A stretch of 64,000 nucleotides of DNA. Source: Lelliottia amnigena (GTDB taxonomy: Bacteria > Pseudomonadota > Gammaproteobacteria > Enterobacterales > Enterobacteriaceae). The stretch's first letter is position 1. Every line of letters begins with the position of its first letter. The DNA lies in assembly GCA_900635465.1 (NCBI GenBank), contig LR134135.1, forward strand, positions 1,550,001 through 1,614,000. Direction: 5' to 3'. Shown here one piece after another: positions 1 to 8,804 of the stretch. Made by a program: the position numbers and the translations under genes. Under the pieces are notes generated by a model. That model did not search any database. It was not told where the DNA came from and saw only the letters and a program-made list of their open reading frames with translations.

Positions 1-1
1 A

Positions 2-836
2 CAACCTTTCGTGAGCTGGAGCCGCTCCTCCCGTGCGCCAAACGTTCAGGAAGTCTTTTTTTGCTAACGAGGGCGGGGCCTCAATGAACCCGTTCCTCAA
101 GCCTGAGAAAGCCGAAACCTGGGAAGCGGGCTTTAACATCAACAAAAAAGGTCTGCTGGTGGAGAAAGACAGTTTCCACATGAAGGCGCTTGCGTATCAG
201 TCCCGCATCAAGGATTACATCACCAGCGAGTCCTTCATGCTCTGCTATGACGGGCAGCTGTGTCATGACTTTGACAATTCATTTGGTGGCTTTAACGCCA
301 ATGTGTACGTCAATACCACGTCGCCTGTCACCACCAAAGGCTATGAAATCGAAGCCGGATACGACATGGGCTTTGCGTACGCGAACATCTCCTGGAGCAA
401 ACAGCACACGGATCAACCGACGTCTATTGCCAGCACCGTGTACAGCTTTGCCTACAGCGATATCAGCGATCTGCCAGACAGCTATGCCACGCTAGACGTG
501 GGCGGACGGTTGTTTGATCAGCGGCTGACCATCGGTAGCCTGGTTAAATTTACCGGCAAATCCAAACGTCTTAGCACCGAAGGGATCAGCACCGACACCA
601 ACACCGTGCCGAAAGAGAGCATGCCGGATATTCCAACCGTTATCGATCTCTACAGCACCCTGCAGATGACTGACAACGTGCTGCTGCGTTTTAGCGTTCA
701 GAACGTGACTAATCGTGATTATTCCGAAGCGTTAAACCGAATGAATCAGAGCCTTGATTACGCCAAAGAAGGATCAACGATTAATACCACGGCGCGTGGC
801 CGCACCTATATCTTCGGTGGGGAAATACAATTTTAA
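2..836 (+). pseudogene. TonB-dependent outer-membrane receptor, C-terminal part, frameshifted
   Basis: This is the C-terminal beta-barrel end of a TonB-dependent receptor; the plug domain and most of the barrel lie left of the window. Bases 2-55 read SWSRSSRAPNVQEVFF, the typical receptor motif ending in NVQE(V/L)FF. The continuation ANEGGASMNPFLKPEKAETWE, and everything up to the terminal GGEIQF, lies in another frame. The switch falls on a run of seven T (56-62); six T would restore one frame. The last residue is Phe, as usual for outer-membrane barrels. The ligand cannot be told from this fragment. A YncE-like protein gene follows on the same strand, recalling the yncD/yncE neighbourhood of E. 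coli. Confidence 0.85.
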
Positions 837-905
837 AACAAACATACAGGGGATATTGATGCCCTTGTAAGACGTTTAAATTAATTTGACGAGCAGGAGT
901 AAAAA

Positions 906-2083
906 ATGAATTGCCGCAACGTAGCACAGCAACTGGGATGTTTTTTCATCGCAACGTTATTCTCCACTACCGCATTTTCCATTGACTCCGCCGCAACGTG
1001 AACTGTCTCGCTTTGCGATGAAAACCAATTATCTTCAGGAAGCCAATGAAGGTATTTATGAAATGGCTTTCGATAATACTCATCATAAACTTTATGCTGC
1101 AGCGACCGACCGCGTAAACCGCGAAGCCAATAAAGGATTTTTATATACGTTTAATCCAGCGTCGCTGAAAATCGAGAACCGCCTTGATATGCCTTACCGC
1201 GCATTTTCTTTGGCGATGAATCAGGACCAGCAACAGCTCTACGTGGGGCACACGCAGTCGGCTTCACTGCGCATCAGCGCGGTAAACACCCAGACCGGGA
1301 AGCTGACGAAAACCAGCGAGAAGTTGAGTTTTAAGGAGGCGAACGCCGCCGATTCACGCTTCGAGCACCTGCGTCATATGGTTTACAACAAGGCAACCAA
1401 CACGCTTTTTGTCAGCTACAGCAATATGCTGAAGAGCGCTGAAGGCATGACGTCGGTACATAAATTGTTGATGCTGGACGGCACCTCTCTGGCGATGAAA
1501 GGCGAGGTGAAAGGTGCCTACAGCGGTACGGCCTACGGTCTGACCCAGGATGATAAAACGCAAAAGATTTATATCGGAGGCAAAGATTACATCAATGAAA
1601 TTGATGCCAAAAAACAGAGCGTGTTACGTACTATCAGCCTGAAAAATGCAAACCCGCAAATTACTAGCGTGCAAAATCTGGCGGTGGACTCTGCCTCTAA
1701 CCGCATATTTGTGGTGGTGTTTGACCATGAAGACCGCAGGGGCGAAAAAGACGGTTTATACGTTTTTGATCTCCAGAGCGGCAAACAACTCGGTTATGTT
1801 CACACCGGTGCCGGAACCAATGCGGTGAAATACAACCCGAAATATAACGAAATTTATGTCACCAATTTCACCAGCGGGACGATAAGCGTGATCGATGCCC
1901 AAAATTACGCCGTCAAAAAACAGTTCAGTGTGCCGGTATATCCGAACCAGATGGTGCTATCCCCAGACTTTTGATACCCTTTATATCGGTATCAAAGAAG
2001 GCTTTAACCGCGACTGGGATCCGGATGTATTTGTGGAGGGGGCTAAAGAACGCATTCTGAGCATTGATTTGACTAAATCGTAA
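906..2083 (+). pseudogene. YncE-like periplasmic beta-propeller protein, two frameshifts
   Basis: It encodes a YVTN/YncE-type beta-propeller with repeats such as IYEMAFDN, AVKYNPKYNEIYVTN and GTISVIDAQNYAVKKQF. The ATG at 906 follows an AGGAG box and opens a signal-peptide-like start (MNCRNVAQQLGCFFIATLFS). That frame stops at 999-1001, and the mature protein runs on in the next frame from about 982. A second break lies at the T run 1969-1972; with one T fewer the protein continues as LSPDFDTLYIGIKEGFN and ends at 2083. Both breaks look like single-base insertions. YncE of E. coli is a secreted, iron-regulated protein of uncertain role. Its position behind a TonB receptor suggests the two genes work together. 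Confidence 0.8.
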
Positions 2084-2104
2084 GCCACGCATTGCGTTTC
2101 TGCA

Positions 2105-2134
2105 AAAAGAGGGAATAACAATATTCCCTCTTTT
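2105..2134. terminator. bidirectional rho-independent terminator
   Basis: A perfect 13-bp inverted repeat AAAAGAGGGAATA / TATTCCCTCTTTT with a 4-base loop. T runs flank it on both strands. It lies between the convergent YncE-like gene and the M24 gene. Confidence 0.85.
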
Positions 2135-2217
2135 AATGCATTCGAATCAATCACGCTCAACAGCAGGCCTCATCATAAATCCTTTTTCCGCGAGGGGATC
2201 TCAGAGCATTACCTCAT

Positions 2218-3606
2218 TTAACATGTGAACGACCTGTTTTTCGCGAGCAGGAACGGGCGAAGATAAGCCACTGTATTGGACAGCGGAATGACATCGTCGG
2301 TGAGCTGAATATTTAAAACATGACGGATGTATTCGCGGCGAGTCGTGATTCGCGCCCATAATTCAGGATAGGCGTGCTGGATTTTCTGCACAAGCTCCTC
2401 ATCTGCCAGGGCGATGCTTTCTTCGGCACTCACACCCGTATATCCCGGCACGGAGGGGATAATATCAATTTGCATAATCATGCCGCTTTTGAGCGTTTCA
2501 GCCGAATTTTTTATAAATGGGGGACGACATCCACTCTTCATCTGCGCTGAGATGACCGGGATTCAAATGCCAGCCGTATTTTTCTTTGTTGAGTACCTTC
2601 TCAATGAGATCGTACATTTCGCCACCGCGCATCCCTATTTTGATATTTTCAAGCCAGCACGCGACAGCACCAAAATAAGGTTTTGCGACTCTATCAAGGT
2701 AGTCTTTTTGATTGCCGGGCAGTTCGCTTTCCTCTGCGATAACAAACCCGGTACGGCTTGAAAGCCCACCTTTAAAGCCGGTTGTCATCGACAGCGGCTG
2801 TCCACGCTCCAGCGTTTTATAGGAAGGGTAAAAATTCGCTTTCTCAAAACGTTGCCCCGTCGCAGCGATAGTGATGACCGTCTGGTATTGACCCTCGGCG
2901 GCCAGCAGAGCCCCCAAATCAGTTTCACGCAGGTCGGGTTCGACGGCATTCATCGCATCAAGCATACAATTCGAGGCCAGATTGGCACCATATTCATAGT
3001 GCGCAATTTCATTTTCGTTATTTGTAATTCGTGCACCCCGATCGCCACGAATGAAAAGATGTGCGGCATTTTCCAGCACCGCGCTTGAGGCAATAGAGTT
3101 TTTCACGGCGTCGACAATAAACCAGGGGATGTCGAAAAGGTGTTTATTATTCGCGGCTGCCGATGTAAACATCTTCCATCCGACCAAACCGATTTTGGAT
3201 ATCGTATCAAGACCTGTTTCGATGAAAATATCTTCAAGGGGGCGTTCGTTGTCCATCGGCTGGTTAGGCAGAGAGAAAAGGGGGCAATGTTTTAAGGTGG
3301 CTTGAATGCGGGAATAGTTCGCCATCTTGAGGTTTTCGTTCCCAGAATCAGTGTCGCCTCACCGGTTTTTTTGACTATCAGCAAACCTTCTTCAAAGCGT
3401 GGAACAAAACCCGTCAGGTACTCGAAATTCCCCCCATGCTCTTTATCGGCATAGATGATGAGCGCGTCATATCCTTCATTCTGCATTCGTGTCAGAACCT
3501 TATTTTTGCGTTCCAGCATCGTTGCATCGTTCAACATCACGGGGGCCACATTGATAAATTTTCTAGGAGATTCAGTGGCCTGTAATTGGATAGCGTTTGA
3601 ATACAT
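2218..3606 (-). pseudogene. M24-family (Xaa-Pro aminopeptidase-like) protein, two frameshifts
   Basis: The reverse strand encodes a protein of about 460 residues in three frames. The N-terminal creatinase-like part (GYDALIIYADKEHGGNFEYL) runs 3606 to about 3340. The central part (ANYSRIQATLKHCPLF through HLNPGHLSADEEW) runs to about 2515. The C-terminal part (SAETLKSGMIMQIDIIPS onward) ends at 2218. The first break looks like a lost G near 3340; the second is one extra A in a six-A run near 2512. The fold resembles proline peptidases and creatinases, but I could not pick out the full set of five metal ligands, so the activity is open. The start at 3606 is supported by a GAGGTAA box. It is divergent from the sulfatase cluster. 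Confidence 0.75.
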
Positions 3607-3903
3607 CGTTTACCTCTCGATTGCGTCATCGTCAGAATCAGTCCCACTCTTTTGCCTGACGGCGTAGACGCTGTTTGTGCAGTACCGAAGGGTGGCTGAA
3701 TTAACCTTTTCGCAAGCTTGCCACAAAATGACGATGAAAAGTCCCGACGGCGGCAGATTTAACACACAAAACGGTTCAACCGGAGAAAAGCTCAGATCTA
3801 AAAATGAAATTGTGGATGAGCGCTACGGAAATCAATAAGTTAGCATCGAAATAAACCCACATTGTGTGACCTCCTGGCACGGCGCGCCTTGTCACAAAAA
3901 ATG

Positions 3904-3947
3904 CGTGAAAATCATCACATTGGTCCCGAGGGTTCTCTCATTACTAT
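3904..3947 (+). promoter_or_regulatory. class II CRP-dependent promoter of the sulfatase cluster
   Basis: CGTGA-AAATCA-TCACA at 3904-3919 matches the CRP palindrome TGTGA-N6-TCACA except for the first base. A TACTAT -10 hexamer lies at 3942-3947, which puts the transcription start near 3953. The CRP centre (3911.5) is then at -41.5, the class II geometry. This is a prediction from sequence. The rest of the 3607-3998 interval holds a weaker TGTGA half-site near 3864 and the start region of the divergent M24 gene, with no further gene. Confidence 0.65.
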
Positions 3948-3998
3948 GTTGCCTGGAATCAATATTCATCTGGGATACTGCATGGAGCAGGGATAATA

Positions 3999-4754
3999 AT
4001 GAAAGACCAACATTTCAATAAAGCATTACTGACTATATCTATTTTATTTGCCGGCCAGGCGCATGCTCTGGAATTAAAGACCTCTTATGGGTCTATTAAT
4101 GCGGGTTATGCCAACTGGAATACGGGGTTTGAAAATACGCACAGGGGAGAGGTCTGGAAAGCAACTGCGGATTTTGGTGCGATATTTGATAAGGGGGAGT
4201 TCTACTCATTTTATGAAAGTAACGTATTAAATCATGCCGTTGAAGGTCGCAATCATGTGCTTTCTGCACAGACTCATATCCGGTTATTCGATTCTGATTT
4301 CAGTTTTATGGGGAAACTCTACGGTCAGTTTGAAAATACCTGGGGTGATGAACTGAATATGATGTATGGATTTGGCTATTTAGGTTGGTCCGGCCCCTCC
4401 GGTTTTTTTAAGCCCTATGTGGCATTGCATAATCTCTCAAATGATTATGTCTCCAGCAAATATGGTCAGGCCACGGGTCTGAATGGATATGTCGTCGGCT
4501 GGACAAGTGCCTGGTTTTTCGATTTATGGGGCGAAAAAATGGTGCTTTCCGACTGGAATGAATTTGAGCTGGATCGCAATGATGCTTACGCCGAACAACA
4601 ACACAGTAAAAACGGCATTAATGGCGGGTTGACCTTAACATGGAAATTTTATCCCCACTTTAAAGCCAGTGCCACGTGGCGTTATTTCGATAACAAGTTA
4701 GGTTACGACGGTTTTGGCGACCAGTTGATTTATATGCTCGGTTACGATTTCTAA
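3999..4754 (+). CDS. Tsx/OmpK-family outer-membrane channel protein
   Basis: The product is a 251-residue outer-membrane barrel of the nucleoside-specific channel (Tsx/OmpK) family. It has a signal peptide ending near AHA-LELKTSYG, alternating aromatic beta-strands and the terminal motif YMLGYDF with C-terminal Phe. It is probably the entry pore for the substrate of the sulfatase cluster, being its first gene, 20 bases before the sulfatase. Tsx itself passes nucleosides; the substrate here is inferred from neighbours, not seen. The ATG at 3999 lies behind a GCAGGGATAATA box. The DNA is more AT-rich than the core genes to the right, which hints at transfer. Confidence 0.8.
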   Translation: MKDQHFNKALLTISILFAGQAHALELKTSYGSINAGYANWNTGFENTHRGEVWKATADFGAIFDKGEFYSFYESNVLNHAVEGRNHVLSAQTHIRLFDSDFSFMGKLYGQFENTWGDELNMMYGFGYLGWSGPSGFFKPYVALHNLSNDYVSSKYGQATGLNGYVVGWTSAWFFDLWGEKMVLSDWNEFELDRNDAYAEQQHSKNGINGGLTLTWKFYPHFKASATWRYFDNKLGYDGFGDQLIYMLGYDF

Positions 4755-4774
4755 ATAAATAACAAGGAACGATA

Positions 4775-6280
4775 ATGAGAAAGACAACTTTAGCGGTGTT
4801 TGTCAGCGCGGTCATTGGCATGACAGGGGGAATGGGAAATACTCTGGCGGCAGAGCAGTCTGGGAATCAATTAAATAAACCTAACGTCGTGATTATTTTG
4901 GCCGATGACCTGGGTTATGGGGATTTAGGTGTATATGGGCATCCGATCGTGAAAACCCCTAATATTGATAAACTTGCGCAGGAAGGGGTGAGGTTTTCAC
5001 AATATTATGCCCCAGCGCCACTCTGTTCGCCTTCGCGTGCAGGTTTATTGACCGGGCGCACACCGTTCAGAACGGGGATTCGATCCTGGATCCCGACCAA
5101 TAAAAATGTCGCACTGGGCCGTAACGAAAAGACCATAGCCAGCTACCTGAAAGATCAGGGTTACGACACGGCAATGATGGGGAAATGGCACCTGAATGCT
5201 GGCGCTGACCGCCACGATCAGCCCCAGGCTGAAGATGCAGGTTTTGAACATACGCTGGTTAATGCTGCCGGTTTTGTCACCAGCGATCTGGATAAAGCGA
5301 AAGAGCGTCCTCGCAATGGCGTGGTGTACCCGAATGGTTTTTATCGGAATGGTAAAGCGCTGGGGACTGTTAACCAAATTAGCGGCGAATTTGTCAGTCA
5401 GGAAGCTATTAACTGGCTAAACGATAAAAAAGAGAATAACCCTTTCTTTATGTATGTGGCTTTCACAGAGGTACATACACCGCTCGCTTCGCCGAAGAAA
5501 TATCTTGAGCTCTATAAAAACTATATGAGTGAGTATGAAAAAAAACATCCCGATATGTTTTACGCCGACTGGGCTGATAAGCCTTATCGCGGACCGGGAG
5601 AATACTATGCCAATATCAGTTATATGGATGAACAGGTTGGTAAAGTCCTCGCCAAAATAAAATCAATGGGGCAGGAGGACAACACGATTGTTATCTTTAC
5701 CAGCGACAACGGCCCTGTGACGCGTGAAGCGCGTAAATGGTATGAACTCAATATGGCGGGTGAAACGGATGGCTTACGTGGCCGCAAAGATAATTTGTGG
5801 GAGGGCGGAATACGCGTGCCCGCCATCATTAAATATGGTCACCATTTGCAAGCCGGTACGGTAACAGACACGCCTGTGAGCGGCCTGGATATATTGCCGA
5901 CAATTGCGGAGCTGACTCATTTTAATTTGCCGACCGACCGTATTATTGATGGAGAATCGATTGTCCCTGTTCTTGAGGGACAAACGATGAATCGTCAGCA
6001 ACCCTTGTTATTCGCGATTGATATGCCTTTCCAGGATGATCCGACGGATATGTGGGCAATTCGCGACGGCGACTGGAAGATGATTTTTGATCGTAATAGC
6101 AAACCTAAATATCTCTATAACCTTAAGCTGGACCGCGGCGAGACAATGAATCAGCTCGGCAAACAACCCGTGCTGGAGCAAAAAATGGTGGCTGCGTTAG
6201 AACGCTATCAGTCCAGTATTGAAAATGATTCACTCATGAAAGCCAGGGGCGATAAACCTACACCGGTAGACTGGAACTAA
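4775..6280 (+). CDS. Cys-type (formylglycine) sulfatase, exported
   Basis: This is a 501-residue type I sulfatase. A signal peptide ending near NTLAA indicates export to the periplasm. The metal-binding ADDLGYGDLG has Asp44 and Asp45, the nucleophile motif CSPSRAGLLTG carries Cys84, and KWHLN and TSDNGP supply further active-site residues. In CxPSR sulfatases the Cys is oxidised to formylglycine, which attacks the sulfate ester. The maturase is the next gene. The well-known Klebsiella AtsA uses Ser at this position; here it is Cys. The exact ester substrate is unknown. An AAGGA box precedes the ATG at 4775. Confidence 0.93.
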   Translation: MRKTTLAVFVSAVIGMTGGMGNTLAAEQSGNQLNKPNVVIILADDLGYGDLGVYGHPIVKTPNIDKLAQEGVRFSQYYAPAPLCSPSRAGLLTGRTPFRTGIRSWIPTNKNVALGRNEKTIASYLKDQGYDTAMMGKWHLNAGADRHDQPQAEDAGFEHTLVNAAGFVTSDLDKAKERPRNGVVYPNGFYRNGKALGTVNQISGEFVSQEAINWLNDKKENNPFFMYVAFTEVHTPLASPKKYLELYKNYMSEYEKKHPDMFYADWADKPYRGPGEYYANISYMDEQVGKVLAKIKSMGQEDNTIVIFTSDNGPVTREARKWYELNMAGETDGLRGRKDNLWEGGIRVPAIIKYGHHLQAGTVTDTPVSGLDILPTIAELTHFNLPTDRIIDGESIVPVLEGQTMNRQQPLLFAIDMPFQDDPTDMWAIRDGDWKMIFDRNSKPKYLYNLKLDRGETMNQLGKQPVLEQKMVAALERYQSSIENDSLMKARGDKPTPVDWN

Positions 6281-6289
6281 AGGATTTTC

Positions 6290-6319
6290 ATGGCCTTGCG
6301 ATTAATTTTACAAGGCCAT
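6290..6319 (+). repeat. intercistronic stem-loop between sulfatase and maturase genes
   Basis: A perfect 9-bp inverted repeat ATGGCCTTG (6290-6298) / CAAGGCCAT (6311-6319) with a 12-base AT-rich loop. It fills most of the 56-base gap. No T run follows, so it is more likely an mRNA-stability or processing element than a terminator. Confidence 0.5.
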
Positions 6320-6336
6320 AATACGAAGGAGTTAAA

Positions 6337-7482
6337 ATGAAAAGTTGCCATGTCATGGTCAAACCTACCGGTGCAATATGCAATCTTGCCTGCGATTACT
6401 GTTTTTATCTTGAAAAGGCACAGCTCTATCCAGAACGTAAAACGCGCAGCATGGACGATGCAACACTGACACAATTTATTCACCAGCATATTGCTGCGCA
6501 GGAAACGGATGAGGTTATTTTCGCCTGGCAGGGCGGTGAACCCACGCTGGCAGGTTTAGCGTTTTACCAGCGCGCCGTAACCTTGCAAAAACAATTCTCG
6601 CAGGGTAAGACGATCCTGAACACCTTTCAGACCAACGGGATCCTTCTCAATGACGATTGGTGTCATTTCTTCCATCAGCACAATTTTCTGATTGGTATTT
6701 CAATAGACGGTGATGCGCTTCTGCATGACGCTTTTCGTAAAACTGTTTCAGGAAAACCAACCCATCAGCGCGTTGTAGAGGCGGTCGAATTACTCAAGAA
6801 ATACAAGGTGCAGTTTAATACACTGACGGTAGTCAATGCCCTGAACAGCCAATATCCCGTCCGGGTGTATGAATATCTAAAAAGTTTAGGCAGTCATCAT
6901 ATGCAGTTTATTCCCCTGCTGGAAACCACAGCCGAAGGAATAGATGAACGCAGCGTGACGCCGTCAAGTTTTGGCATTTTTTTAAAAACGATATTTTATC
7001 ACTGGATACGTCGTGATATTGGGGTCATAGAAATTCCTTTTTTTGAACACACGTTTGCCGCATGGTGTGGTTTACCGGCACTGACGTGCGTGTTTTCACC
7101 GACGTGCGGCAACGCTTTTGCCCTTGAACAAAATGGTGATCTCTATCAATGTGACCATTTCGTAAATAAAGCAAATTTATTGGGTAATATACAGCACAGC
7201 ACCATTGGCGAAATGCTGGACAGCGATGCCAACCGGCTATTCGGGCAAAACAAGCAACCGGTGGCACCAGAATGTATTAACTGCGACATCAAATTCGCGT
7301 GCCACGGGGGATGTCCAAAAGATCGTATATCTCATTCTTCACGGGGTGTCGCTGAACTCAATTATTTTTGTAGCAGTTACCAGACCTTTTTCAGATATAC
7401 CGAGCCTTATATGCTGATGATGAAGTCTCTTCTCAACGAAGGATATTCGCCGTCAGATATTCGTCATACATTGTGTGAATAG
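6337..7482 (+). CDS. anaerobic sulfatase-maturating enzyme (radical SAM, SPASM)
   Basis: A 381-residue radical-SAM enzyme that oxidises the sulfatase active-site Cys (or Ser) to formylglycine in the cytoplasm before export. The 4Fe-4S/SAM motif CNLACDYC (Cys15, Cys19, Cys22) sits near the N-terminus, followed by the glycine-rich WQGGEP. The C-terminal SPASM part, which binds auxiliary clusters, has CVFSPTCGNAFALEQNG, YQCDHF, CINCDIKFACHGGCPKDR and YFCSSY. Length and motif order fit the anSME family (AtsB). An AAGGAG box lies just before the ATG. It is co-directional with the sulfatase, its evident substrate, and with the zinc-ribbon gene 12 bases downstream. Confidence 0.93.
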   Translation: MKSCHVMVKPTGAICNLACDYCFYLEKAQLYPERKTRSMDDATLTQFIHQHIAAQETDEVIFAWQGGEPTLAGLAFYQRAVTLQKQFSQGKTILNTFQTNGILLNDDWCHFFHQHNFLIGISIDGDALLHDAFRKTVSGKPTHQRVVEAVELLKKYKVQFNTLTVVNALNSQYPVRVYEYLKSLGSHHMQFIPLLETTAEGIDERSVTPSSFGIFLKTIFYHWIRRDIGVIEIPFFEHTFAAWCGLPALTCVFSPTCGNAFALEQNGDLYQCDHFVNKANLLGNIQHSTIGEMLDSDANRLFGQNKQPVAPECINCDIKFACHGGCPKDRISHSSRGVAELNYFCSSYQTFFRYTEPYMLMMKSLLNEGYSPSDIRHTLCE

Positions 7483-7494
7483 AGAATAAATTTC

Positions 7495-8739
7495 ATGAAT
7501 CAATGGGAACATGTCAATTGTTGCAAAAATGTAGCGTGTTCCTTTTTTGGTATGGCTAATCATGTGCCCTATAAATTCATCGGACAAAATGGATTATGTC
7601 CGGAATGCGGTGATATTTTTCCGATTATCTCAACATCAGCACTCAGCGCTTTTAATCAACAAAGTAATAAATCCTATCCAGAGATATTAGTGTATTGCCC
7701 GACATGCGGGCAGGGTGATGCGTTAATTCGTCACGGGCGCGGACCTGCTGGCGCGCAACGCTGGCGTTGTAGCACCTGTAATATCTCTTTTACGGATGAA
7801 TCTACCTCCATTAAGGATAATCCAGGGGTTCAGCCCCTCACAGAGTGCATTGCCGCTGGGGGAGATTTCAAGCTATTAGGCGAGAAAAACCAAACATTAA
7901 GTCGCGTTTTTACGCATCTGGCATTTTCAGCCAGATTTGAACAAGTTCATTTGCCGACAGTTACGCTGAGCGGGGAATATTCGACCATCACTTTTACGGT
8001 AGAATTTAATGGCAGTCACAATAACCTCTACGTTATTGCCACGGCTGACAATAAAACAGGTCGCGTGATCGCGGTTTCAACCAACTACGTGGCGCTTAAG
8101 AACGGGATTTCCCCCGACTGGTGGTATCCGTCAATGCCTGCCGAAAGCGGTTTCTCACCCATTCTGGTAAGAAAAGTCTTTGATAAGGATAGAGTCATTA
8201 GTCGACGACCCTTTTTGTTTGATATTGCGTATGGTCCTGCCAATGTTCGAGCTAACGACCCAGGCACAATTGTCAAACCGGTGCTTGCCGCTTATCGCCA
8301 TTTTGCACTGGTACATGCATTAACCCATCATCGTTTGCTCTCGGTTCATCACTGGCTTGAGCATGAATGCTTTATTTACGGGGCATGCTTAATGGCCAAC
8401 CGAAGAGATATTGCGCAGCAGCGCTGCAATATTAGTTTTGTCTACGAGGAGGGATCCTTAGATACAAAACAACGCCTGCGCAGTGAGACGGTGAGGTCGG
8501 ATATTGTCTGGCGTGATACCTGGAATTGTTATTCGCAGAAAAATTACAATCTCGCTGTTTGTCATCTCACCGGGAAAATTAATCGGTCGTCATTCCGTCA
8601 GGCAACACTCAAACCCGCACGTGCGTTTCAGGACTATCTTTTCAGCCATCCTATTTGGCCTCAGTTAACCCGGCTCGCACCGCGTAATGTCGTGCATCTG
8701 CTGGAATATCTGGCGGCAGAATATAATCGGGGACGGTGA
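7495..8739 (+). CDS. unrecognised double-zinc-ribbon protein, transposase-like N-terminus
   Basis: I do not recognise a characterised homologue of this 414-residue protein. The N-terminus has two zinc ribbons: Cys10, Cys15, Cys35, Cys38 (CKNVAC...CPECG) and Cys68, Cys71, Cys92, Cys95 (CPTCG...RWRCSTCNISF). The second resembles the ribbon of IS1 InsA and related transposases. A stretch near residues 165-200 (NNLYVIATADNKTGRVIA) looks like the first strands of a DDE/RNase-H-fold transposase, but I see no clear acidic triad, terminal repeats or target duplication. It is cytoplasmic by appearance, with no signal or membrane segment. Lying inside a sulfatase operon, it may be a DNA-binding regulator derived from a transposase; that is inference. 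Confidence 0.6.
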   Translation: MNQWEHVNCCKNVACSFFGMANHVPYKFIGQNGLCPECGDIFPIISTSALSAFNQQSNKSYPEILVYCPTCGQGDALIRHGRGPAGAQRWRCSTCNISFTDESTSIKDNPGVQPLTECIAAGGDFKLLGEKNQTLSRVFTHLAFSARFEQVHLPTVTLSGEYSTITFTVEFNGSHNNLYVIATADNKTGRVIAVSTNYVALKNGISPDWWYPSMPAESGFSPILVRKVFDKDRVISRRPFLFDIAYGPANVRANDPGTIVKPVLAAYRHFALVHALTHHRLLSVHHWLEHECFIYGACLMANRRDIAQQRCNISFVYEEGSLDTKQRLRSETVRSDIVWRDTWNCYSQKNYNLAVCHLTGKINRSSFRQATLKPARAFQDYLFSHPIWPQLTRLAPRNVVHLLEYLAAEYNRGR

Positions 8740-8804
8740 AAAAAATCTCAGACCCGGTTAATACGTCCATCTCCATAAATCATATATTAATAAGGAAATA
8801 AATT

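Noticed and set aside
7495..8739. Insertion sequence of the IS1 group
   Set aside because: Only a ribbon resembling InsA is seen. There are no terminal inverted repeats or target duplication, and the gene is closely packed in an operon.
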